A stretch of 64,000 nt of DNA from CAKRJP01 sp963589425 (lineage in GTDB: Bacteria > Bacillota > Clostridia > Lachnospirales > Lachnospiraceae), in the NCBI GenBank assembly GCA_963589425.1, contig CAVAKZ010000006.1, positions 1-64,000 of the forward strand, read 5' to 3'. Under the pieces are notes generated by a model. The model saw nothing but the letters and a program-made list of their open reading frames with translations, made no database searches and was not told the origin of the DNA. The position numbers and the translations under genes were made by a program. Position 1 is the stretch's first letter. Each line of letters begins with the position of its first letter. This document shows, in pieces, positions 16,605 to 26,541 of this stretch.

Positions 16605-18372
16605 GAAAAGAACAGGTGTTATTTATGGCATCAACGGTCCTGTTATCTACCTGCAAGGAAAAAGCGATTTTAAAATGTCTGAGATGGTATACGTTGGTAA
16701 GGAACGTCTGGTAGGCGAGGTTATCGCCCTGGACAAGGACCGCACTACCATCCAGGTTTATGAGGAGACTTCAGGGCTTCGTCCAGGAGAAATTGTAGAA
16801 GCCAGTGGAGCACCGGTATCCGTTACATTGGCACCGGGTATCCTGAACAATATTTTTGATGGTATTGAACGTCCCCTGGAGCGTATCGCAGAAGCAGGAG
16901 GAGCCTTTATTACCAGAGGTGTTGCAGTAGACTCTCTGGATGTAGAGAAGAAATGGGATACTCATATTACTGTAGCAGTAGGTGATGAAGTTCACGGAGG
17001 AACTGTAATTGCAGAGGTTCCGGAGACAAGAGCTATCATCCACAAATGTATGGTTCCGCCGGATGTAGAGGTGGCAAAAGTCGTTGAAGTTGTGGAAGAT
17101 GGACAGTATACCATCAATGATGTCATTGTTAAGATTCAAAGATCTAACGGAGATATTCAGGAGCTGACCATGACCCAGAAGTGGCCAATCCGTGTGGCAA
17201 GACCGGTACACAAAAGATACCCGGCCAGCGTTCCATTGGTTACCGGCCAGAGAATTCTGGATACCATGTTCCCTATTGCTAAGGGAGGTACAGCAGCAAT
17301 CCCCGGAGGATTCGGAACTGGTAAGACCATGACCCAGCACCAGATTGCAAAATGGTCCGATGCAGATATCATTATTTACATCGGATGTGGTGAGCGTGGA
17401 AATGAGATGACTCAGGTATTGGAAGAGTTTGGTGAGTTGGTGGATCCAAAGAGTGGAAATCCTTTGATGGATCGTACAACCTTGATCGCTAATACTTCTA
17501 ACATGCCGGTTGCAGCCCGTGAGGCTTCCTTGTATTCAGGCCTTACCCTGGCTGAGTACTATAGAGATATGGGATATGACGTAGCCATCATGGCAGACTC
17601 CACATCCCGTTGGGCTGAGGCTCTTCGTGAGTTGTCCGGACGTTTGGAGGAGATGCCTGCAGAGGAAGGTTTCCCGGCATACTTAGCTTCCAGACTGTCA
17701 GCTTTCTATGAGAGAGCAGGTATGATGCAAACTTTGGGAGGAACAACAGGTTCTGTTTCTATTATCGGTGCCGTTTCTCCACAGGGAGGAGATTTCTCCG
17801 AGCCTGTAACTCAGAATACCAAGCGTTTTGTTCGCTGCTTCTGGGGATTGGACAAATCCTTAGCTTATGCAAGACATTTCCCGGCCATTCATTGGCTCAC
17901 CAGTTACAGTGAGTATTTAACAGACTTAAGTGGCTGGTATACAGATAATGTATCTCCTAAGTTCGTTGATTATCGTAACCGTCTCATGTCTATCTTAGGA
18001 CAAGAAAACAGCCTGAACGAGATTGTTAAGTTGATCGGTGCAGACGTACTTCCGGATGATCAGAAACTGATTCTTGAGATTGCAAAGGTAATTCGTCTTG
18101 GATTCCTTCAGCAGAACGCATTCCATAAGGATGATACCTGCGTATCTTTGGAGAAGCAGTTTAAGATGATGGACACAATTCTTTATTTATATAAGAAGTG
18201 TCGTAAGCTCATTGCCATGGGACAGCCTATGTCAGTGTTAAAAGAAGAAGGTATCTTCGAGAAAGTCATTGCTATTAAGTACGATGTACCAAATGACAAT
18301 CTTCAGCTTTTAGATACTTACAAGAAGAAAATTGATGATTTCTATGACAGTGTATTAGCAAAGAACGCATAA
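16597..18372 (+). CDS. ntpA: V-type ATPase catalytic subunit A
   Basis: This 591-residue catalytic subunit has the A-type insertion domain (about 110-190), the P-loop GGFGTGKT around residue 234, and the GCGERGNEM and SRWAEALRE segments around the active site. Its length agrees with NtpA of E. hirae. I start it at TTG 16597, eight bases after AGGAGG (16583-16588), because the protein then begins LDKKRTGVIYGINGPV like its homologues; the ATG at 16567 has no such site. It hydrolyses or makes ATP in the cytosolic head. Confidence 0.95.
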   Translation: MDKKRTGVIYGINGPVIYLQGKSDFKMSEMVYVGKERLVGEVIALDKDRTTIQVYEETSGLRPGEIVEASGAPVSVTLAPGILNNIFDGIERPLERIAEAGGAFITRGVAVDSLDVEKKWDTHITVAVGDEVHGGTVIAEVPETRAIIHKCMVPPDVEVAKVVEVVEDGQYTINDVIVKIQRSNGDIQELTMTQKWPIRVARPVHKRYPASVPLVTGQRILDTMFPIAKGGTAAIPGGFGTGKTMTQHQIAKWSDADIIIYIGCGERGNEMTQVLEEFGELVDPKSGNPLMDRTTLIANTSNMPVAAREASLYSGLTLAEYYRDMGYDVAIMADSTSRWAEALRELSGRLEEMPAEEGFPAYLASRLSAFYERAGMMQTLGGTTGSVSIIGAVSPQGGDFSEPVTQNTKRFVRCFWGLDKSLAYARHFPAIHWLTSYSEYLTDLSGWYTDNVSPKFVDYRNRLMSILGQENSLNEIVKLIGADVLPDDQKLILEIAKVIRLGFLQQNAFHKDDTCVSLEKQFKMMDTILYLYKKCRKLIAMGQPMSVLKEEGIFEKVIAIKYDVPNDNLQLLDTYKKKIDDFYDSVLAKNA

Positions 18373-18385
18373 AGGAGGAGAGGAC

Positions 18386-19783
18386 ATGGCAATAGAATAT
18401 CTAGGCTTAAGTAATATCAACGGACCTCTCGTTGTTCTGGAAGGACTTCAGGATGCCTTTTATGATGAGATCGTTGATTTTATAGTGGACGGCAACACTA
18501 AAAAAATGGGCCGTATTATTGAATTAAATGAGGATAAGGCAGTTATCCAGGTATTTGAGGGAACAGAAAATATGTCCCTAACAAATACCCATACAAGACT
18601 TACCGGACATCCTATGGAGGTAAAAGTATCTCCGGATATGTTAGGAAGAACCTTCAACGGTGTAGGAAAGCCCATCGATGGATTGGGAGCTCTTATTTCT
18701 GACGATAAGCGTGATGTTAACGGACTTCCTTTAAATCCGGTACGTCGTGAATATCCTCGTAACTATATCCGTACCGGTATTTCCGCAATTGACGGACTTA
18801 CCACTTTGATTCGTGGACAGAAGCTTCCTATTTTCTCAGGAAACGGACTTCCACACGATCAGTTGGCAGCACAGATTGTTAAGCAGGCATCTCTGGGAGA
18901 TGACTCTGATGAAGAATTCGCTATCGTATTTGCAGCCATGGGTGTTAAGCATGACGTAGCTGATTTCTTCCGCAAGACTTTCGAGGAAAGTGGTGTATCA
19001 GACCACGTTTGTATGTTCTTAAACCTGGCAAATGACCCGGTAGTAGAGCGTTTGATTACTCCAAAGGTTGCCCTTACTGTGGCAGAGTATTTGGCCTTTG
19101 AGTGCAACAAGCATATCTTGGTAATTCTGACAGATATGACTTCCTTTGCAGAGGCTCTTCGTGAGGTATCATCATCTAAGGGAGAGATTCCTTCTCGTAA
19201 AGGTTATCCTGGATACCTTTACAGTGAGTTGGCTACCTTGTACGAACGTGCAGGTATTGTAGAAGGCGTTAATGGATCGGTAACTCAGCTTCCAATCCTT
19301 ACTATGCCAAATGATGATATTACCCATCCAATCCCTGACCTTACAGGATACATTACTGAGGGACAGATCGTATTGGATCGTAACCTTCACGGACAGGGCG
19401 TTTACCCACCAATCAGCGTACTTCCTTCTCTGTCACGTTTGATGAAGGATGGTATCGGTGAAGGATTTACAAGAGAAGATCACCAGGATTTGGCTAACCA
19501 GTTGTTCTCTGCCTACGCAAAGGTAGGAGAGGCTAGAAATCTGGCTTCCGTAATCGGTGAGGATGAGCTTTCTCCAATTGATAAGAAATACATGGCCTTC
19601 GGTAAAGAATTTGAGAAGCGTTATGTAGGACAGGGACCAACAGAAAACAGAACTATCCAGGATACCTTGGATTTGGGTTGGGATCTCTTAAGTCTTCTTC
19701 CGAAGGGTGAGTTGGATCGAATCGACACCAAGATTATTGATAAATACTATCCGGGAGAGAAAACTGTGGAGGAAGAGGCATAG
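18386..19783 (+). CDS. ntpB: V-type ATPase non-catalytic subunit B
   Basis: This 465-residue subunit has the expected fold. There is a beta barrel with EYLGLSNINGPLVVLEG, then a nucleotide-binding domain in which the P-loop is replaced by FSGNGLPHDQLAAQI, as in all B subunits, then SRKGYPGYLYSELATLYERAG. It alternates with subunit A in the head. AAAGGAGGAG precedes the ATG, 13 bases after the ntpA stop. Confidence 0.95.
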   Translation: MAIEYLGLSNINGPLVVLEGLQDAFYDEIVDFIVDGNTKKMGRIIELNEDKAVIQVFEGTENMSLTNTHTRLTGHPMEVKVSPDMLGRTFNGVGKPIDGLGALISDDKRDVNGLPLNPVRREYPRNYIRTGISAIDGLTTLIRGQKLPIFSGNGLPHDQLAAQIVKQASLGDDSDEEFAIVFAAMGVKHDVADFFRKTFEESGVSDHVCMFLNLANDPVVERLITPKVALTVAEYLAFECNKHILVILTDMTSFAEALREVSSSKGEIPSRKGYPGYLYSELATLYERAGIVEGVNGSVTQLPILTMPNDDITHPIPDLTGYITEGQIVLDRNLHGQGVYPPISVLPSLSRLMKDGIGEGFTREDHQDLANQLFSAYAKVGEARNLASVIGEDELSPIDKKYMAFGKEFEKRYVGQGPTENRTIQDTLDLGWDLLSLLPKGELDRIDTKIIDKYYPGEKTVEEEA

Positions 19784-19848
19784 GCATTTTAAATGTCAGG
19801 CCCTAAACAGTTTCTCGGTGTATTAGATAGTAAGAAAGGAGTCGATCT

Positions 19849-20472
19849 ATGGATCCAAGAGAATTTCCCACCAAAGGTAATCTGATCGCGGCAAAGAATT
19901 CTCTGGCGCTTGCCAAACAGGGATATGACCTGATGGACAAGAAGAGAAATGTGCTTTTAAAAGAGCTTATGACTCTGATTGATGAGGCAAAAGAGATCCA
20001 GGAACAAATCGACAGTACATTTACAAAGGCATATGCCTGCCTGCAAAGCGCCAATATTGAACATGGTATCAGTAGGGTAGAGCAGCTGGCCTTTACTGTG
20101 CCTATCGAGGATTCCATCCGTATTCAGACAAGAAGTATCATGGGAACAGAGATTCCCCATGTAAAATATGATTCCAAGGAGAATAATCTTACCTACTCCT
20201 TCGGAACCACAAGGGAGTCCATTGATATTGCCAGAGAAGCCTTTCGAGAGGTGAAGGATTTGACCATAAAGCTATCCATGGTGGAAAACTCCGCCTACCG
20301 ATTGGCAAGCAATATTAAGAAGACCCAAAAGAGAGCAAATGCTCTAAAGAATATTACGATTCCAATGTACACAGAGCTTGTGCGTAATATTAACAATGCA
20401 CTGGAAGAGAAGGAACGTGAAGAATTTACAAGACTGAAAGTTATTAAGAGCATGAAGACTAAGAGTGCTTGA
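19849..20472 (+). CDS. ntpD: V-type ATPase subunit D (central rotor shaft)
   Basis: This 207-residue helical protein has the subunit D signature near the start (TKGNLIAAKNSLALAKQGYDLMDKKR, split here across the first 35 residues). The C-terminal helix contains KKTQKRANALKNITIPMY. The two long helices form the rotor inside the A3B3 head. AAAGGAG precedes the ATG. It ends the operon; the order F-C-I-K-G-E-A-B-D differs from E. hirae. Confidence 0.93.
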   Translation: MDPREFPTKGNLIAAKNSLALAKQGYDLMDKKRNVLLKELMTLIDEAKEIQEQIDSTFTKAYACLQSANIEHGISRVEQLAFTVPIEDSIRIQTRSIMGTEIPHVKYDSKENNLTYSFGTTRESIDIAREAFREVKDLTIKLSMVENSAYRLASNIKKTQKRANALKNITIPMYTELVRNINNALEEKEREEFTRLKVIKSMKTKSA

Positions 20473-20510
20473 TGCAGACAGCTTTTAGGCTTTAGGGATG
20501 TGTTTTATAC

Positions 20511-20543
20511 AGGGACTGTCGCTTCTTGCGATGGTCCTTTTTT
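20511..20543 (+). terminator. Terminator of the V-ATPase operon
   Basis: GGACTGTCGC pairs with GCGATGGTCC across a TTCTT loop (two G-U pairs), then a run of six T. The remainder of the gap to 20692 holds only a short unconvincing open frame. Confidence 0.85.
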
Positions 20544-20692
20544 GTTGTGTGATTTAGGGATGTGAATTGTGGAGGGGGTGAATCATGCTGGTGGGGGACG
20601 CACGCCAAGGAAGATAATATGCTGTCAAGACATCTTAAATCGTCTATTGAAGAATTCTGTCCGCAATATTTTTAACAGTAATCCCCCAACTT

Positions 20693-21400
20693 TCAAGAAA
20701 GAGGAGACACATGGCACACCGTCAAAACACCATGCTCCACAAAGAATTTAATCCGCAGCCCAGCAAAATCCATTCCGTAGATCCTGTCTGGATCTTCCTG
20801 GTAGGAGGGTCTGGGGTCCTGGGATAGGATTTGCGTCAGCGTCTCCTGCTTTTCTTTGGGAATGCGCTCTTTTAGGGAGCTGCCATCCTTTGGATCAGTT
20901 TGGAAAACTACCTGCAGGCCATCGTTTTTGTGAAGGTCGGAAAAGCTTCCTTTTACCTCTGGTTTTGCATCTACATAGGGGAGATAGGGCTTGATATCGT
21001 AGATGGGGGTTCCATCCATCATGTCGATTCCTGACACTAGAAGAACCTTTCCGAAGGCGTCAGTTTCCTCTACGGAAATTAATTCCACGCAGGATAATCC
21101 TATGGGATTGGGACGAAAGGGGGACCTAGTGGCAAAGACTCCGACCCTCTGATTGCCTCCCAGGCGGGGAGGTCTTACCGTGGCATGCCAGGACTTTTGT
21201 CTTACTTCTGAAAAGCCCCACAAAAGCCACAAGTGGGAATAGTCTTCGATGCCCCTTAGGGCTTCCGGATTTCGAAATTCTGCTTCAAAGACGATACGTC
21301 CTGTGGTATTTGCCAGGCCGCTTTGCCTGGGAAGACCGAATTTTTCCGGAAAATCTGTATGAATAGTTGCGATTTTTTTTAAAGTTAAATCCTGTGACAT
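20693..21400 (-). CDS. trmO: TrmO/TsaA-like tRNA t6A37 methyltransferase
   Basis: This 235-residue protein has the TsaA-like SAM-dependent beta-barrel fold: IATIHTDFPEKFGLPRQSGL at the N terminus, then GIEDYSHLWLLWGF, RPPRLGGN and the signature VGVFATRSPFRPNPIGLS. The TrmO family N6-methylates t6A at tRNA position 37. A C-terminal extension with DPRPSYQED and YGMDFAGLRIKF is also typical. I begin at the ATG at 21400 because AAGAAGGA lies about ten bases upstream; an ATG nine codons earlier would include that site in the coding region. Confidence 0.88.
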   Translation of the reverse strand: MSQDLTLKKIATIHTDFPEKFGLPRQSGLANTTGRIVFEAEFRNPEALRGIEDYSHLWLLWGFSEVRQKSWHATVRPPRLGGNQRVGVFATRSPFRPNPIGLSCVELISVEETDAFGKVLLVSGIDMMDGTPIYDIKPYLPYVDAKPEVKGSFSDLHKNDGLQVVFQTDPKDGSSLKERIPKEKQETLTQILSQDPRPSYQEDPDRIYGMDFAGLRIKFFVEHGVLTVCHVSPLS

Positions 21401-21432
21401 TTTTCCTGATCCTTCTTTCAATTGCATGCATA

Positions 21433-21478
21433 TTGGCTATAGTGAAATAACATAATTATATTATACAATGATAGCCAA
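21433..21478. promoter_or_regulatory. Inverted repeat in the divergent trmO/prpF-like promoter region
   Basis: TTGGCTAT (21433-21440) and ATAGCCAA (21471-21478) flank a 30-base AT-rich core containing TATAAT-like boxes on both strands. It could be an operator for the divergent genes. Confidence 0.4.
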
Positions 21479-21539
21479 AGTCGATATGCTAAACTTGTTA
21501 CAGAAAATAATAGGTTAAATATAAAGGAAATATAAGATC

Positions 21540-22679
21540 ATGAGAAAATTTAAAACGGTATTTATGCGGGGAGGCACTAGTAAAGGTTGTTTCTTTTTAA
21601 AAGAAGATCTGCCGGAAAATCAGGCAGAATGGGATAGTATTTTTTTACAGGCTATGGGAAGCCCAGACCCTAAGCAAATCGATGGACTAGGGGGAACAGT
21701 TTCTTCTAACAATAAAATCGTTGTTGTGTGGAAAAGCAAAGAGCCGGGAGTGGACGTAGAATATTTGGTAGGCCAGGTGATTGTGGGAAAAGACCAGGTG
21801 GACTATAAGTCTAATTGTGGAAATATGACAGCAGCTGTAGGCCCTTATGCCGTGGAAGAGGGATTGGTTAATGTTCAGGAGCCCATAACTACAGTTCATC
21901 TTTTAAACCGTAATACGGATAAATATATAGACGTAACTGTTCCCTGTGAGAATGGAACTTGTGCAGAAAAGGGAGATTGTCATATTGCGGGAGTGGACGG
22001 AACCGCGCCGGAATTAAAGGTGAAGTTTTTAAATCCCACAGGGGCTAAGACCGGAAAACTTCTTCCTACATCAAATGTGCTGGATGTTTTAGATATTCCC
22101 GGATTTGGAAAAATAGAGGCGACTATTCTGGATGTGTCAAACCCAATGGTTTTGGTGCAGGCAGAGGACCTGGGAATTTTGGGTATGGAACTTCCGGAGG
22201 AAGTGAATGCCAATGAGAAACTTATGGATCTTTTAGAAAAGATTCGGGGACTTGCAGCCTGCAAAATGGGATTTGCAAAGGACCTTATAGATGCTTCGGA
22301 GAACAGCCCTGCAGTCCCTAAGGTGGGATTTGTTACTGGTCCCAAAACTTACAGGGAAATAGGAGGCGGCCAGGTAGAGGCTAGCAATATGGACCTGTGT
22401 GCCCGGGTGATTTCTGTATTTAAGTGTCATAAGGCCTGCCCTCTTACCTCGGCCAGTGCCATTGCTGTAGCGGCAGCCCTAGAGGGAACGGTGGTTCAAA
22501 AGCTTGTAAGTGAAAAGATGGACCCGGAAAATATTCGAATTGGTCATCCTAGCGGTATTATGACCATGTGTCCGGAAATTGTAAGCAAAGAAAAAATAGA
22601 AGAGATAGAGGTGCCGGCTGTGGCAGTGCAGAGAACAGCAAGAAGGATTATGGACGGAATCTTGTATATTCGCAACTAG
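21540..22679 (+). CDS. PrpF-family isomerase (aconitate/methylitaconate-type)
   Basis: This 379-residue protein belongs to the PrpF family of the diaminopimelate epimerase-like fold: FKTVFMRGGTSKGCFF at the start, GLGGTVSSNNKIVVV, DYKSNCGNMTAAVGPYA and a C-terminal GHPSGIMTM. Members move double bonds in tricarboxylic or oxaloacids, for example PrpF in the 2-methylcitrate cycle and 4-oxalomesaconate tautomerase. No methylcitrate gene lies nearby, so the substrate is unknown. AAAGGAAA precedes the ATG. A bidirectional terminator separates it from the convergent EamA gene. Confidence 0.85.
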   Translation: MRKFKTVFMRGGTSKGCFFLKEDLPENQAEWDSIFLQAMGSPDPKQIDGLGGTVSSNNKIVVVWKSKEPGVDVEYLVGQVIVGKDQVDYKSNCGNMTAAVGPYAVEEGLVNVQEPITTVHLLNRNTDKYIDVTVPCENGTCAEKGDCHIAGVDGTAPELKVKFLNPTGAKTGKLLPTSNVLDVLDIPGFGKIEATILDVSNPMVLVQAEDLGILGMELPEEVNANEKLMDLLEKIRGLAACKMGFAKDLIDASENSPAVPKVGFVTGPKTYREIGGGQVEASNMDLCARVISVFKCHKACPLTSASAIAVAAALEGTVVQKLVSEKMDPENIRIGHPSGIMTMCPEIVSKEKIEEIEVPAVAVQRTARRIMDGILYIRN

Positions 22680-22732
22680 AATATAAGCAGTTAGAAGATA
22701 ACATAAGCAGCTAGAATATGATCAGAATATGT

Positions 22733-22776
22733 AAAAAGAGTGTTTCCTGGGACTTTATCCGGGAAACACTCTTTTT
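22733..22776. terminator. Bidirectional terminator between convergent genes
   Basis: Perfect 15-bp arms (22733-22747 and 22762-22776) have A-rich and T-rich ends, so it can act on both strands, for the PrpF-like and the EamA genes. Confidence 0.9.
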
Positions 22777-22786
22777 ATAGTTAAGC

Positions 22787-23641
22787 TTAGGCATGTTTTA
22801 AATTATAGTGCCATTTATAAACTGCGCTGCCAATAATAATGAGATATCCGATAATGCTTAAGGCATCTGGGATTTGTCCTAGGAAGACAAATCCTAGGAG
22901 GGCTGCAAACAATACCTGGGTGTAATCGAAGACAGAAATTTCCTTGGCTGGGGCCTTGGTGTAGGCCTTGGTGATGGACAGCTGTCCTCCGGCTGCGGCT
23001 GCTCCTGCTAAAAGCAGCATGAGCATTTGGTGAGGGGTCATAGGCTTTGCTCCCACAATCAGAAATGGCCCCGTAACGATACAGGAGAATACGGAGAAGA
23101 ACATAACAATAACAGGCCCTCTTTCCCCGTTGGTTCCAAGTTTCCTTACAAAGGTGTAGGCGATTCCGGCTCCCAGGCCACCAACTACACCTGCCATTGC
23201 GTAGAAAAATTGCATATTCATGGAAGGTTTTACTACAAAGATGGCACCGATAAAAGCCACGATGACGCAGCCCCATTCGATTTTATTTGCCTTTTCTTTC
23301 AAAATAAAGTAGGACATAATAATGGCAAAGAAGGGTGACAATTTATTTAAGATATTGGCGTCAGCGATGTTTAACTTATCGATGGCATAGAAGTTACAGA
23401 TCAGTCCGGAAGTTCCGAAGAAGCTGCGAAAGAAAAGGTCCTTCCAGCTTTCTCTTTTGATCTTAAATCCCCCTTCGCTTCTTGCTAAAAGAACGATGGC
23501 CACAACAGCTGCCACCGCATTTCTAAAAAAAGCCTTCTGCATGGTGGGCAGGTCCCCGGACAGTCGGACAAAGAAGGTCATGAGGGCGAAGAAAAATCCC
23601 GCCATAATAATATACATAATTCCTTGTTTCTTATCATTCAT
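22787..23641 (-). CDS. EamA/DMT-family transporter
   Basis: This 284-residue membrane protein has about ten hydrophobic segments in two EamA halves. The first includes RNAVAAVVAIVLLAR and NKLSPFFAIIMSYFILKEK; the second ends VLFAALLGFVFLGQIPDALSIIG. Family members are drug/metabolite exporters of unpredictable substrate. AAGGGG lies upstream of the ATG at 23641. It lies 27 bases downstream of the MATE gene on the same strand, so the two probably form one transcript. Confidence 0.87.
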   Translation of the reverse strand: MNDKKQGIMYIIMAGFFFALMTFFVRLSGDLPTMQKAFFRNAVAAVVAIVLLARSEGGFKIKRESWKDLFFRSFFGTSGLICNFYAIDKLNIADANILNKLSPFFAIIMSYFILKEKANKIEWGCVIVAFIGAIFVVKPSMNMQFFYAMAGVVGGLGAGIAYTFVRKLGTNGERGPVIVMFFSVFSCIVTGPFLIVGAKPMTPHQMLMLLLAGAAAAGGQLSITKAYTKAPAKEISVFDYTQVLFAALLGFVFLGQIPDALSIIGYLIIIGSAVYKWHYNLKHA

Positions 23642-23668
23642 GAAAATACCCCTTTTCTATTTATATTT

Positions 23669-25021
23669 TTAATGTCTGTTACCTGAAGGAATGATGCCCT
23701 TGGTTTTCAGCCATTTGTAAGCAATGAGACATACAATCACGGATAAAAGAGATCCGCAGGCTGTAGCGATTCCCATTGGGAAGAGAGTATCCGGAAACCA
23801 CAAAGAAGTGAGATAGACTCCCGGAACTCGCATACAGCATATGGCGATAATATTGTGGAGGAAGGAAATTTCCGATCTTCCGTAGGCACAGAAATAACCA
23901 CTAAAACTAAAGTGGATTCCTGCAAAAATACAGTCGAAAATATAGCCGTGGATGTACTGCTCTCCTAAAAGAGTTACTGCGGCATCCGATGTAAATAAGC
24001 CTACAATATTTCCTCCAATAAATTGCACTGCAACAGAGATTACAAGGCCGTAGATGACGGTAATACAAATGGCATAGCCAAGGGTAGAAGAGGCTCTCTC
24101 GTGCTGCCCGGCTCCCACATTTTGTGCTCCTAAAGCCGATACAGTAGACAGCATGGAGGAAGGAACCAAAAATACAAAGCTGATAATTTTCTCTACAATA
24201 CCAACAGCAGCTGCCGCATTTAATCCCCTGCGGTTAGCGATCACCGTAATGATCAAAAAGGCAATCTGAATAAATCCATCCTGCAGGGCAATAGGAATAC
24301 CGATACGCACGATCTGACTCATAACAGAAGGTGCAGGCTTTAAATCACTGCCTTTTATAGAAATCCCCAGATTCTTTTTCCTAAGGATGGTAACCAATGC
24401 CAAGATCACACTGATGGTCTGGGACAGGGTGGTTCCAAGAGCAGCGCCGGCAGGCCCCATGCCCATGCCACCCATAAAGAGATAATCCAGCCCAATATTA
24501 CACAGGCAGGCAACTGCAATAAAATACATAGGAGTCTTGGAATCTCCCAGTCCACGAAAAATGGAACTAATCACGTTATAGGCGGTGATAAAAGGAATCC
24601 CTACAAAACAGATCATCAGATACTGAATGGTTCCATCCACAGCCTCCGCCGGAGTGGACATAAGGGAAACAATAGTCTTAACAAATAATAGAAGAATCCC
24701 GGCCAGCACAAGAGAGGATGCAATAAAAAGAGTCACTGTATTTCCCACAACAGAGGAAGCCCGGTCCCTATTCTTGGCCCCGATGGCTTGACCAATACAA
24801 ACAGTAGTCCCCATAGCCAGCCCTACAATCACCACAGTAATCATGTGCATGATCTGACTACCTACAGAAACAGCAGTAGTACTGGCAGCTCCCTCAAACT
24901 GCCCGATAATAAAAAGGTCAGCCATACCATATAAGGTTTGTAAAAAATATGATAATAAATAAGGAAGTGAGAAGTAGGCAATATTCCTAAGAACACTTCC
25001 GGAAGTGAAATCACGTTTCAT
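23669..25021 (-). CDS. MATE-family efflux transporter
   Basis: This 450-residue protein has about twelve transmembrane segments arranged as two MATE halves: MADLFIIGQFEGAASTTAVSV and GLAMGTTVCIGQAIGAKN in the first, AAAAVGIVEKI and VSALGAQNVGAGQHERA in the second. It exports drugs or metabolites using Na+ or H+. I start it at the ATG at 25021, 11 bases after GGGAGGG on the minus strand; an ATG eight codons upstream has no ribosome binding site. The EamA gene follows closely. Confidence 0.9.
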   Translation of the reverse strand: MKRDFTSGSVLRNIAYFSLPYLLSYFLQTLYGMADLFIIGQFEGAASTTAVSVGSQIMHMITVVIVGLAMGTTVCIGQAIGAKNRDRASSVVGNTVTLFIASSLVLAGILLLFVKTIVSLMSTPAEAVDGTIQYLMICFVGIPFITAYNVISSIFRGLGDSKTPMYFIAVACLCNIGLDYLFMGGMGMGPAGAALGTTLSQTISVILALVTILRKKNLGISIKGSDLKPAPSVMSQIVRIGIPIALQDGFIQIAFLIITVIANRRGLNAAAAVGIVEKIISFVFLVPSSMLSTVSALGAQNVGAGQHERASSTLGYAICITVIYGLVISVAVQFIGGNIVGLFTSDAAVTLLGEQYIHGYIFDCIFAGIHFSFSGYFCAYGRSEISFLHNIIAICCMRVPGVYLTSLWFPDTLFPMGIATACGSLLSVIVCLIAYKWLKTKGIIPSGNRH

Positions 25022-25295
25022 TAAAGAAGAATCCCTCCCAATCATAGAGTCATTTTAAATTGTTGCTTTCAAATGCAAGAAAGTCAACAAATCCTATTAT
25101 ACGCTTATTTTGATGATATGTAAGGTGAAATATTGTTTTAGGGTCTTTAGTTGAGTGGAATTGCAGATCTATAATTTGTTGTGATTACACAATAAAACGA
25201 GTATACTAAGAATATGTATGTGCAAAGTTCATAAAAGCCGAGGCTGGAATAGGGCACTGATAAAGTGATAAGTATAGTTTATAAAGGAATTAAGA

Positions 25296-26230
25296 ATGAA
25301 GATTTTATTTACAGATGTGAAAATGCCATTATGACCGGTCTGGAATTGGCAAAAAACGTTTATGCTAGGTGGCCGGAGATTAAGATTATTATTTATAGTG
25401 CTTACGGAGAATTTGAGTTCGCGAGGGCAGCTATGGAAGCTAATGCCATAAGATACTTATTAAAACCCATTGATTTAGACCAATTTAAGAGTCTGATGGA
25501 AGCTGTGATAGATTCAGTTAGTAAGGAACAAAAAGATCGAGAAGAGAAAGACTTTCATCGAATGGAAAGTGAAAAAAATCTCTTGTTCAAGATTTTTAGT
25601 ACGGGAAGTGGTTCTGATCGGGAAATTAAGGATATATCTAATCTATTATTTCATGATGCCAACTTTTCAGGAAGGCTGTTATATATTCAATTTACAGATA
25701 ATTTTTTTGATAAATATGAAGAAAAGTTTTGCGAGATGTTGAAAAAGTATTTTTCGGGAAATACAGAATATCTGAATATGTATCCCAATGAGGCCTACCT
25801 TGTAGTGGGGGAGGAAAAGGAGCGAGAGCTAAAAAATAAGGGGGATAAGATCCTAAAGCAGCTAGAAAATCGATTTGACAGCAATGGGGTGATACTTGTC
25901 AGTGATGGCTTTTCTAGCATGGAGCAAATGTTAGAGGGATTGCATCAGATTCATAGAATACAGAAAGACCTTTTTTCTTATAATAACCAAACCATTCTTA
26001 TAAAGGACTACCTTGGTAATAAGTCCTATTATGAATTCGATGCGGAAAAAATATGTAAGAAACTTCGGGTGGCTATTGAAGGTCATGAGGAAGAATTTAT
26101 TAGAAAGTATAATGATCAACTTGTAGAATCGATAAAATCCATGGAAAGAGTTAGTAAGCTGTATTTGCAAAATATGCTATATTCCATTGTGAAAACTATG
26201 TATGATTATTATCCGGGGATAGAATCTAAG
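25296..26230 (+). pseudogene. Relic of a YesN-type AraC response regulator (truncated at both ends, frameshifted)
   Basis: The fragment begins MKILFTDVKMP, which holds the phosphoacceptor Asp motif, but about 50 residues normally before it are missing. The frame then breaks: CCATTATG at 25326-25333 needs one extra base to restore MPIMTGLELAKN. The rest of the receiver (IIIYSAYGEFEFARAAMEANAIRYLLKPI) and the long middle domain follow in the second frame, up to about YYPGIESKE. The C-terminal AraC helix-turn-helix is absent; the frame instead enters kinase sequence. A TTGTG-ATTA-CACAA palindrome at 25179-25192 is probably the old promoter region. It cannot make a working regulator. Confidence 0.85.
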
Positions 26231-26541
26231 GAACTTTTATTGTCTTTCCAGCATTAAGTGGAAGGCTATCCGGTCTGGACAAGATGATATTGCCGAGATT
26301 ACAAGTTTGCTGGCAGTCTTTTATCGTACAGCTCTTAATGGGGGAAAACAGATTACTACAGTACAGAATGAACTTGACAATATAAAAGCTTATATACAGA
26401 TACAATTGATATCTCATGAAAATAGTTTTGAAGTGCAATATGATTTATCTGATCAGGGACGAAAATACAATATGCCCAATTTTCTATTGCAGCCCATTGT
26501 AGAAAATGCAATCTGTCATGGAGCCGATGCCTGTGAAGAGG
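26231..26541 (+). pseudogene. Fragment of a YesM/LytS-type sensor histidine kinase
   Basis: In the frame of TTT TAT TGT CTT TCC AGC ATT AAG TGG the DNA encodes FYCLSSIKWKAIRSGQDDIAEI, matching the region just after the phosphorylated His of His_kinase-family sensors. It continues as LLAVFYRTALNGGKQITTVQNELDNIKAYIQIQ and then the N box LQPIVENAICHGAD. Everything before the His (sensor, membrane segments) and most of the ATPase domain is gone. It is the kinase partner of the regulator relic just upstream. Confidence 0.85.

Noticed and set aside
20569..20751. Short plus-strand open frame between the V-ATPase terminator and trmO
   Set aside because: No RBS or recognisable sequence; it overlaps the 3' end of trmO on the opposite strand.
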